DNA of 10,069 nucleotides, taken from Cyclobacteriaceae bacterium (GTDB taxonomy: Bacteria > Bacteroidota > Bacteroidia > Cytophagales > Cyclobacteriaceae). Below, piece after piece: positions 1 to 6,129 of this stretch; positions within the stretch are counted from its first letter, which is position 1; the number at the start of each line of letters is the position of its first letter. The stretch spans positions 1-10,069 of the forward strand of contig JAUUZS010000100.1 of the NCBI GenBank assembly GCA_030589835.1, written 5' to 3'. The translations under genes were made by a program, and so were the position numbers. The notes under the pieces are model-generated. The model was not told the DNA's origin. It ran no database searches and saw only the letters and a list, made by a program, of their open reading frames with translations.

Positions 1-13
1 ATCCAATTTCTTC

Positions 14-1035
14 ATGAAACCCGGACTTATTGATATACTGATTGTCTGTGCCTACCTGGCATCGACCAATTTGTACCTGTGGGCTTTATGGGGCTTTTAC
101 TGGCCGGATTGCTTGCCGCTTTTATGTCGACCTTTGCCGGAACGCTCAATGCTGCCCAGGCTTATGTGGTAAATGATATTTACCTTAAATACATTAATCC
201 TAAGGCCGATCAAAAAAAGACTCAATCGATCACCTATTTATCTGGTTTGGCCTTGGTGGCAGTAAGTATATTCTTTGGCTTCTAGGCTAAGGATGTCAAT
301 GAAGTACTGCAGTGGATCGTATCATCGCTGTATGGGGCTTATGTTGCTGCCAACGTACTGAAATGGTATTGGTGGAGATTTAATTCCAGAGGATTCTTTT
401 GGGGCATGGCAAGTGGAATTATCATTGCCCTCATTCCCGGGCTTTTTGGTTTTATGTTTACTTTTCAAATCAACAATACCGTATTAGGGTCAAACTTCAC
501 ACAGGAACAATACAACGCACATATAGGTGCTCTTTCATTAGACACTCCCCAGGAATCAATGATCAATGTCACATCAGTGGGTGAAGTAGAAACACTAGCG
601 CAATTGCATCAATACATTGAACACATTCAGGAAACCTCGTTCATTTATAGTGTATCAAGTTTACATCCACTTTATTTCTTCCCTTACATTCTCTTAATAT
701 CGATTATCGGAGCAATATTGGGAACATTCAGTGGCCCTCCTGTTGATTAAAAGGTGCTTAAAGAATTTTACAAAAAAATCAGGCCATGGGGATTTTGGAA
801 ACCTATACATGATAAGGTAATCGCAGAAAACCCATCCTTTAAAGCCAATAAAAATTTCAAAATGGACATGTTTAACGTGTTCATAGGCATTATTTGGCAG
901 TCAGCCTTAATAGTATTCCCTATCTACCTGATACTGTTGGAAACCGTCCCTGCACTAATTAGTTTCACGATTGCTACCGTTTGTACCGTCATCCTGAAAT
1001 ATACATGGTATGACAAATTGCCTAAAGATAAATAG
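14..1035 (+). pseudogene. Degraded sodium:solute symporter (SSS family) gene
   Basis: The frame from about position 61 to 1035 reads as the C-terminal part of a Bacteroidota-type Na+/solute symporter: FVPVGFMG, then the helix GLLLAGLLAAFMSTFAGTLN, VNDIYLKYI, a segment starting KDVNEVLQWIVSSLYGAY, and the tail RPWGFWKPI...YTWYDKL. An in-frame TAG (283-285) and an in-frame TAA (748-750) interrupt it, and homologous-looking sequence continues in the same frame after each. At 14-57, in another frame, an ATG opens MKPGLIDILIVCAYL, which resembles the first membrane helix of this family. The simplest reading is an internal, frame-shifting deletion joining the start to the late part of the gene near 57-61. 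Full-length relatives have roughly 550-600 residues and only about 320 codons remain, so a working transporter is not expected. The solute cannot be inferred. The three-lesion reading is inference; the stops are seen directly. Confidence 0.85.
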
Positions 1036-1062
1036 TCCGGGATCAGGTGTAAATAGTCAAAA

Positions 1063-1191
1063 ATGAAAATCGAATATTTTGACGATAGCAACAGGAAATA
1101 TGTGTGGATAATCCGAAGTAAGCGTGGTGGTGATCCTGGGATGAATACATAAATCACCAAGTATGATATAGAAATCAAATTCGATCCATAA
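1063..1191 (+). pseudogene. Small open frame with internal stop, possible gene remnant
   Basis: An ATG at 1063 opens 29 codons (MKIEYFDDSNRKYVWIIRSK, then RGGDPGMNT) ended by TAA at 1150-1152. The same frame continues for 12 codons (ITKYDIEIKFDP) to a TAA at 1189-1191. The composition is protein-like, and the joined reading could be the C-terminal tail of a lost gene. I do not recognise the family. It lies 27 bp after the symporter remnant in the same frame, in a 322-bp stretch (1036-1357) that otherwise shows only a weak hairpin. It could equally be chance, so confidence is low. Confidence 0.2.
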
Positions 1192-1279
1192 CCGACAGTA
1201 ATCTGATTACTTGTTCATCTCGATCCATTTTTCAAATTCAAAATCAATACGCATTAGCCATACATTTGCTGAAAGAAAT

Positions 1280-1303
1280 AATGCACCTTAGTGAGGCATT
1301 TTT
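1280..1303 (+). terminator. Weak hairpin with short T run
   Basis: AATGCCT-type and AGGCATT arms (1280-1288 and 1294-1300) can pair as a 7-bp stem with a two-base bulge and a TAGTG loop, followed by a short T run. It lies after the degraded stretch and 54 bp before the SnoaL-like gene, where it could insulate that gene from upstream transcription. The stem is short and bulged, so this is tentative. Confidence 0.22.
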
Positions 1304-1357
1304 AATCAAAAAATACTACCTTTTCCTCACAATATTCACACTTAACTATTTTTTGAT

Positions 1358-1804
1358 ATGGACGATTCATTTAATGCCACTGCACAAGAAAATGTTGCGC
1401 TTGTAAAACAGTTTTTTAAATATTATAAGGATAAAGATATCCTTGGCCTCCGTGAGATATTCGCCTCTGACATCGAATGGCATGTTCCAGGGCATCATCC
1501 TTTAGCGGGGACAAAAAAAGGGATCGAGGAAGTTATCGCCTATTATGCTCAACTTCAAAAAGCCAACTTCAACGCCGAAGTAACAGTGCTTGAAGGCAAT
1601 GACGATCACGTAATAGATTGCCATCGTGGCTGGGCACAGGTGGGGGAGCATAAACTCGACATGAATTGGGTGCTGGTTTATACCATCGAGGACGGTAAAA
1701 TAAAAACCATGCAAAACTTCCCCGGAGATCAGCATGCAGCAGATGCCTTTTTCTGGCAAGTATATAAGCTCAAGGATATTCCGGACAGATTGGCCAATCA
1801 GTAG
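1358..1804 (+). CDS. SnoaL-like / NTF2-like superfamily protein
   Basis: This 148-residue protein has the size and pattern of single-domain NTF2-like (SnoaL/ketosteroid isomerase-like) proteins. An N-terminal helix pair (VALVKQFFKYYKDKDILGLR) leads to IEWHVPGHHPLAGTKKGIEE, the usual W-x-x-PG...PLAGT-x-xG signature. Beta strands with DCHRGWAQVGEHKLDMNWVL follow, then a last strand DGKIKTMQNFPGD. Members form a cone-shaped pocket that binds small hydrophobic ligands; some are isomerases or hydrolases, many have no known role. No signal peptide or membrane segment is visible, so it is probably cytoplasmic. The ATG at 1358 follows an AT-rich leader with no clear ribosome binding site, common in this phylum. 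It stands alone, facing the minus-strand zinc-ribbon gene. The fold call is firm; the substrate is unknown. Confidence 0.82.
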   Translation: MDDSFNATAQENVALVKQFFKYYKDKDILGLREIFASDIEWHVPGHHPLAGTKKGIEEVIAYYAQLQKANFNAEVTVLEGNDDHVIDCHRGWAQVGEHKLDMNWVLVYTIEDGKIKTMQNFPGDQHAADAFFWQVYKLKDIPDRLANQ

Positions 1805-1943
1805 TAGCAATGAACTAAAATAAAATTGCCGAAATACAAAATAAAAAGGGTTTTTTACTTTTACTTTCCGCTTAATATTTTGGCTTTTTACTTTTCCTGC
1901 TGGGTGTTATGACTTTAAAAGGCCCTAATTTTTAATACAAAAA

Positions 1944-2303
1944 TCAGGAAACATATTCTTGCCTGTGCACCAAGGCAAATTGATTGTCTACAATGGGAAG
2001 GTATCCTTGCTCATAACAGAAATAATAAACCTTTCCTGACTTTGTTTTATACACATTGGTGAAATAGCTGAAATTAAATCCCAGATCCAATAATTTTGAT
2101 TTCCCTGCTTTTGATTTCCCATTGGGATTGAGATCAGCAAGTATTTTTCTATTCTTTCGAAGTATGCGATTTATATTTCGCATATAATTTGTGCTATCGG
2201 CATTTTGCCGGTTGTAATAGGTTGTCCGGCATTGATCCGAACAAAATTTCTTGTCACTACGGCCTACAATGGCATCACCACATTCTAAACATTTTTTATC
2301 CAT
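1944..2303 (-). CDS. Small zinc-ribbon protein, function unknown
   Basis: This 119-residue protein begins with a four-cysteine knuckle, C5-x2-C8 and C21-x3-C25 (KCLECGDAI, KFCSDQC), the pattern of a zinc ribbon resembling DUF2116-type domains. A basic stretch follows (about residues 26-70, with RNINRILRKNRKILADLNPN and lysine-rich KSKAGKSK). The C-terminal half is aromatic-rich and probably beta (FNFSYFTNVYKTKSGKVYYF). Proteins with this layout are, to my knowledge, common in Bacteroidota but uncharacterised; the metal site and basic linker would fit nucleic-acid binding, which is inference. The ATG at 2303 is the first in frame and no Shine-Dalgarno site is evident. It converges with the SnoaL-like gene across a 139-bp AT-rich spacer with no convincing terminator. 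Confidence 0.8.
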   Translation of the reverse strand: MDKKCLECGDAIVGRSDKKFCSDQCRTTYYNRQNADSTNYMRNINRILRKNRKILADLNPNGKSKAGKSKLLDLGFNFSYFTNVYKTKSGKVYYFCYEQGYLPIVDNQFALVHRQEYVS

Positions 2304-2315
2304 ATCGTTTTACAG

Positions 2316-2565
2316 CTAAAATGGGAGGAGGTTTGTCCACCAACCCTTTGGTCTGCCAGGTTTTAAAGGTAAAGCAATAGCGCTAATTGTCAATAATCCA
2401 AGCACGCTAAATGCAGGTTTCCTGGATAACTTAATTACTCCTCATATCTGGTATTCCTTACATCTTCGACTTCTGCTATGATGCCATCTAAAGTAGGAAT
2501 TTTATCTGATTCTATACACAATATCTCAAGTAACTCCATAAACTCAGAATTTATCTCTCCCAATT
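2316..2565 (-). pseudogene. Unrecognised gene fragments between zinc-ribbon gene and MITE-like element
   Basis: Two minus-strand open frames meet here. The first has an ATG at 2539 and runs MELLEILCIESDKIPTLDGI to a TAA at 2435-2437 (34 codons); the frame is also open upstream into the element at 2566. The second, with no good start, is open from 2441 to a TAG at 2316-2318. It contains a hydrophobic stretch (SVLGLLTISAIALPL) followed by KPGRPKGWWTNLLPF. The end of one meets the beginning of the other, so a single gene with a frameshift near 2437 is possible. The sequence looks protein-like but I cannot name a family. Alternatively the first part is a genuine small gene downstream of korB. With the element this fills the 422-bp stretch between annotated genes. 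Confidence 0.3.
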
Positions 2566-2728
2566 TAGAGTCTATCCATAAAGTGCTTGATTTTTGAAAT
2601 GTTGAGATTTTTGATGGATTTTTGGCTTTCTCAATGCAGCAAATGCCTGGGTATTAGGCAAATTGAGAAAGGCAAAAAGGCGCAAAAAGATAAATCGTTC
2701 AATTCGATGACTTTATGGACAGACTCTA
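2566..2728. mobile_element. MITE-like element A with TA flanks, at the korB stop codon
   Basis: Terminal inverted repeats at 2566-2584 and 2710-2728 match at 18 of 19 positions (TAGAGTCTGTCCATAAAGT on the right end; A for G at the ninth base on the left). Read as a TA target duplication, the element proper is 2568-2726, 159 bp. It has no room for a transposase. The interior has a second inverted repeat, 2619-2635 against 2662-2678 (TTTTTGGCTTTCTCAAT type, one mismatch), and a smaller TGCCT/AGGCA stem at 2644-2660, so either strand can fold into a long hairpin. Such a fold could also end korB transcription, although no clean T tract follows. Related ends recur at 5964-6129. Taking TA as the target duplication is inference. 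Confidence 0.72.
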
Positions 2729-3796
2729 GTTAATCACCCAGGTTTCATTACCGGCAATCAAGGCGTCCAGGTTCCCTTCTCCATGTTGGGATATGGCATT
2801 TTGCACTTGCTGTTCTAATACTACCTCATAATTTGAGCGTCGTCCGGCATATAATACGCCAAATGGCCTCGGGAAACCCTCATCGGGAAATAAGGATTCC
2901 ATCCTGATAAGGATGTTCGCCTTAATGGCATCATGTTCATCGTGGATCCAAAGATCATCCAAAGAATAGCCATCACTCAGTTTGACAAGCTCAGGTTGGG
3001 TGCCATCTAGTTTGATCCCTAATTCATCCTCCTGTCCAAATACCATGGCCTTACCGTGCTCCACAAAAAGGGTATTTAGCTTTTTACCATCCTTATCCGT
3101 AAAGGCAGAAAAGACCCCGTCATTAAAGATATTGCAGTTTTGATAAATCTCCAGGAAAGAAGTCCCCTTATGTTCGTGAGACCTCTTGAGCATAGCTTGC
3201 AAATGTTTCGGATCCCGATCCATAGACCTTGCAATATAGGTGCCTTCAGCTCCCATAGCAAATGCCGCAGGATTGAAGGGGTGATCCAAAGATCCTAAAG
3301 GTGTTGATTTGGTAATGCTATCAATGCTGGAAGTTGGGGAATATTGCCCTTTGGTCAGGCCGTAGATTTCATTGTTGAACAGCAACACATTTATATCAAA
3401 ATTTCGCCTTAGCAAATGCGCCATATGGTTTCCTCCAATCGAAAGACCATCACCATCACCGGTAACAACCCATACGCTCAACTCAGGCCGGGTGGCCTTC
3501 AGCCCACTGGCAATAGCAGTCGCCCTGCCATGAATGCTATGCATGCCAAAGGTATCGAGATAATAAGGAAACCGCGATGAGCACCCAATACCGGAAACAA
3601 ACACGATATCCTTTTTTTCCAATCCTGTTTGGGGAAGGATGGTCTGCATTTGTTTTAGGATTGAATAATCTCCACAACCCGGGCACCACCTCACCTCTTG
3701 GCCGGAAACTAAATTTTTTGAAGTCAATCCCCCATTGTTTTGGTCTTGAATATTAATGGTACTTGTCGACCTTTTTACCGGTGCTTTAATTTTCAT
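2726..3796 (-). CDS. korB: 2-oxoacid:ferredoxin oxidoreductase, beta subunit (probably 2-oxoglutarate)
   Basis: This 356-residue protein is the thiamine diphosphate-binding beta subunit of the pyruvate/2-oxoglutarate:ferredoxin oxidoreductase family. With KorA it converts a 2-oxoacid and CoA to acyl-CoA and CO2, reducing ferredoxin. Visible are W-C38-PG-C41-G, GIG-C72-SS and QN-C221, the four cysteines expected to hold one [4Fe-4S] cluster. The diphosphate/Mg2+ motif is GDGDGLSIGGNH (113-124) with NNEIYGLTKGQ (141-151). The N-terminus is about 30 residues of polar leader before the conserved start. It lies 96 bp downstream of korA, same strand, presumably one operon. No delta ferredoxin-like subunit is encoded here, as in two-subunit Kor enzymes. 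Preference for 2-oxoglutarate over pyruvate is inferred. The stop codon TAG falls on the junction with the element at 2566-2728. Confidence 0.88.
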   Translation of the reverse strand: MKIKAPVKRSTSTINIQDQNNGGLTSKNLVSGQEVRWCPGCGDYSILKQMQTILPQTGLEKKDIVFVSGIGCSSRFPYYLDTFGMHSIHGRATAIASGLKATRPELSVWVVTGDGDGLSIGGNHMAHLLRRNFDINVLLFNNEIYGLTKGQYSPTSSIDSITKSTPLGSLDHPFNPAAFAMGAEGTYIARSMDRDPKHLQAMLKRSHEHKGTSFLEIYQNCNIFNDGVFSAFTDKDGKKLNTLFVEHGKAMVFGQEDELGIKLDGTQPELVKLSDGYSLDDLWIHDEHDAIKANILIRMESLFPDEGFPRPFGVLYAGRRSNYEVVLEQQVQNAISQHGEGNLDALIAGNETWVIN

Positions 3797-3892
3797 AATT
3801 CAATTATTGATGTCCTGAACTATTTATTCATATCACATTTACAACAGCTCAGTTTGTTATGCTTTATTTTCAATCTTATCCTTTGGCGTTGA

Positions 3893-5737
3893 TCATGTTA
3901 CGGAATGCACACGTAAAATTTCTTCCCTTAACTCGATTTTGGTGATGGGAGTTCCCTTTATTTTATGGAAGCCTATGGCGTCAATGAGGTATTTGTCGCG
4001 GATCAACTTGATGAGCTGACCATTGTTTATTTCCGGGATCAATACGCGATCAAATTTATTCATCAGCTCACCTAAATTTTTTGGGAAAGGATTAATATAA
4101 GTCAAATGAGCGTGTGACACTTTATATCCTTCCGCAATAAGGTCTATTACGGCACTTTTTATAGAACCAAAGGTTGAGCCCCACCCCAATACCAACACGG
4201 TTCCGGATTCTTCCCCTGAATCAACAGTTTGCTCGGGAATAAAATCAGCAATTTTTTCGATCTTCGCCTCCCTTGTTTTTACCATGAGCTGATGGTTATC
4301 CGGATCATACGATACATTTCCTGTATTTTCCTCTTTTTCCAATCCGCCAATCCTGTGCTCCAATCCTTCAACGCCAGGCACCGCCCACTTGCGCACGAGG
4401 TTTTCATCCCTGAGGTAAGGCATGAATTTCTCTTCACTTTCCTTACTTTTTAATATATCCACTTTGATGTTTTCCAAATCAGCAGATTTAGGGAATTTCC
4501 ATGGTTCAGCTCCGTTGGCAATGTATCCGTCGCTCAAGACCAATACCGGCGTCATATGCTCAATTGCTATTTTTACAGCTTTATATGCCACATCAAAACA
4601 AGATGATGGAGTGGATGCCGAAATTACAGGCATTGGACATTCGCCGTTTCTACCGTAAACCGCTTGCAACAAATCTGATTGTTCGGTTTTGGTTGGCAAT
4701 CCGGTACTCGGGCCAGCACGCTGCACATTCAATATCACCAGGGGCAACTCAAGCATTACCGCCAAGCCGATGGCCTCAGCCTTCAAAGCCAGTCCGGGTC
4801 CACTGGTTCCGGTGATTCCTAGATTTCCACCAAAAGCTGCGCCTATGGTCGAGCAAACAGCCGCAATTTCATCTTCTGCTTGAAATGTTTTTACCCCAAA
4901 ATTCTTATATTTTGCTAATTCATGAAGCACATCGCTAGCAGGTGTGATTGGATATGTACCATAAAAAAGCTGCAATCCTGTCTTTTTCGCTGCAGCGACC
5001 AATCCCAATGCCAGAGCTGGATTTCCTGTGATACTTCGGTAAGTACCCGGAAGCATTTTTGCCGGCTTTACTTTGAAGCGACTTGAAAAGGCTTCAGTAA
5101 TATCCCCATAATTATAGCCGGCTTTTAAGGCCTTAATATTGGCCTCACGGACATCACTTTTATCCTTAAACTTCCGTTCTATAAAATGAATGGTATTCTC
5201 TGGATTTCGGTTGTACAACCAATAAATGAAGCCCAACACAAACATGTTCTTAGACCTATCTTTTTCCCGGACGCCCATCTCAATATCCAGCAAAGCTTCC
5301 CTGGTCAATTTTGTGATGTCAATTTTATACACCAGGTAAGTCGAAAGTTGATCGTCATCCAAGGGATTTATATCATAACCAGAAAGCCTCAGATTTTTTG
5401 AATCAAAACCAGCCGTATTCAGGATGAGAATCCCTCCTTTTTTAACATTATGAAGATTGCTCTTTAGTGCTGCGGCATTCATCGCCACCAGCAAATCGCA
5501 GGTGTCGCCGGGTGTATATACTTCTGTACTTCCAAAGTGAATTTGAAATCCCGATACTCCCGGGATGGTACCCTGAGGGGCTCTTATCTCGGCCGGAAAA
5601 TCGGGAAATGTACCTAAATCGTGACCAATTGAGGCGGTATTATTGGTAAACTGTGTGCCCACCAATTGCATCCCGTCACCGGAATCCCCTGCAAATTTTA
5701 TGACTACATTTTGCTTTTCTTCTATTGTATTACTCAT
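3893..5737 (-). CDS. korA: 2-oxoacid:ferredoxin oxidoreductase, fused gamma-alpha subunit
   Basis: This 614-residue protein is the large subunit of the KorAB-type enzyme, with gamma and alpha domains fused, as in two-subunit members. The gamma domain fills about residues 1-195 and starts with FAGDSGDGM (15-23). The pyrimidine-binding alpha domain follows, with the substrate-loop motif TYPITPASD (261-269), AEDEIAAV (287-294), GTSGPGLALK (310-319) and NVQRAGPSTGLPTKTEQSD (337-355). The C-terminal domain (about 490-614) contains VLGWGSTFGSIKSA and resembles the transketolase-like third domain. The length is normal and no lesion is seen. The ATG at 5737 begins just before the conserved domain; an AAGGA-like stretch lies about 17 bases upstream, too far to be a convincing ribosome site. 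An inverted repeat at 5782-5811 may control the operon. It is cytoplasmic and oxygen-sensitive by family. Confidence 0.9.
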   Translation of the reverse strand: MSNTIEEKQNVVIKFAGDSGDGMQLVGTQFTNNTASIGHDLGTFPDFPAEIRAPQGTIPGVSGFQIHFGSTEVYTPGDTCDLLVAMNAAALKSNLHNVKKGGILILNTAGFDSKNLRLSGYDINPLDDDQLSTYLVYKIDITKLTREALLDIEMGVREKDRSKNMFVLGFIYWLYNRNPENTIHFIERKFKDKSDVREANIKALKAGYNYGDITEAFSSRFKVKPAKMLPGTYRSITGNPALALGLVAAAKKTGLQLFYGTYPITPASDVLHELAKYKNFGVKTFQAEDEIAAVCSTIGAAFGGNLGITGTSGPGLALKAEAIGLAVMLELPLVILNVQRAGPSTGLPTKTEQSDLLQAVYGRNGECPMPVISASTPSSCFDVAYKAVKIAIEHMTPVLVLSDGYIANGAEPWKFPKSADLENIKVDILKSKESEEKFMPYLRDENLVRKWAVPGVEGLEHRIGGLEKEENTGNVSYDPDNHQLMVKTREAKIEKIADFIPEQTVDSGEESGTVLVLGWGSTFGSIKSAVIDLIAEGYKVSHAHLTYINPFPKNLGELMNKFDRVLIPEINNGQLIKLIRDKYLIDAIGFHKIKGTPITKIELREEILRVHSVT

Positions 5738-5781
5738 TAGATCACATTAATTATTTCCTTCTTCAACAGCTAACCAAACAA

Positions 5782-5811
5782 TTAAACAACAATTGTATAG
5801 TGGTTGTTTAA
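5782..5811 (-). promoter_or_regulatory. Operator-like inverted repeat upstream of korA
   Basis: Perfect 9-base arms, TTAAACAAC (5782-5790) and GTTGTTTAA (5803-5811), are separated by 12 bases. A small ACAATTGT palindrome (5789-5796) overlaps the left arm. The site ends 44 bases before the korA ATG, where a regulator of korAB could bind. The arm-to-arm distance is about two helical turns, consistent with a dimeric DNA-binding protein. I cannot name the regulator. Confidence 0.4.
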
Positions 5812-5963
5812 ACTTTATAATGTATCTACCGTTTGCGTTTGATGGTGGACAAACATTTGGCAAAAAATGCGGATGCATTTAGAATTTAAAATCAGAAACA
5901 GATATCATCAATTGCGGTTTTAAAGAGTCAATACAACTGTGTGTTTTTTAGGGAGACATTAAA

Positions 5964-6129
5964 TAGAGTCCGCCTATAAAGTCAGAGTTTGTTCTGAAGG
6001 TTCGAGTTCAAGCCTGCCTGTCCGGTAGGCAGGGCTTGTGAAATCCGAAAAATGTGAGTCCCGATTGACCGGGAGGATCATTTTGAGGATGAACATAACG
6101 CAGAAATCGGACTTTATAGACAGACACTA
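5964..6129. mobile_element. MITE-like element B with TA flanks, at the nadB stop codon
   Basis: Terminal inverted repeats at 5964-5983 and 6110-6129 match at 17 of 20 positions (TAGTGTCTGTCTATAAAGTC on the right end). The right-hand ends of this element and of the element at 2566-2728 agree at 17 of 19 bases, so they belong to one family, although their interiors differ. Without the TA flanks the element is 5966-6127, 162 bp, with no coding capacity. Inside are a GC-rich hairpin at 6009-6038 and a small TCCCG/CGGGA stem at 6059-6074. It fills most of the space between nadB and the korA upstream region and may serve as a transcription end for nadB. A non-autonomous element mobilised by a transposase elsewhere is the likely explanation. 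Confidence 0.7.
6009..6038. repeat. GC-rich hairpin inside element B
   Basis: CAAGC-CTGCC pairs with GGCAG-GGCTTG around TGTCCGGTA, giving a stem of about ten pairs with one bulged base. It is markedly more GC-rich than its surroundings. Similar CTGCCTG/CAGGCAG palindromes are, as I recall, frequent in Bacteroidota spacers. It may be a separate repeat nested within the element or the part that helps end transcription; no T run follows on either strand. Confidence 0.6.

Noticed and set aside
283..753. Stop-codon readthrough or recoding in the symporter gene
   Set aside because: The other genes here use TAA, TAG and TGA as ordinary stops, and the symporter also seems to lack its first half, so decay is simpler.
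1207..1287. Minus-strand open frame of 26 codons ending FEFEKWIEMNK
   Set aside because: Too short, with no context to tell a remnant from chance.
1850..1900. Repeated TTTTTACTTTT runs between the converging genes
   Set aside because: Low-complexity AT sequence without inverted arms; not a convincing terminator or repeat family.
2619..2678. Ordinary rho-independent terminator for korB
   Set aside because: The inverted repeat is an interior part of the MITE-like element and no T tract follows on the minus strand, so it was described with the element.
4501..4815. Plus-strand open frame of 104 codons inside korA
   Set aside because: It lies antisense within a well-conserved part of korA and its translation resembles no protein; it is a shadow of the real gene.
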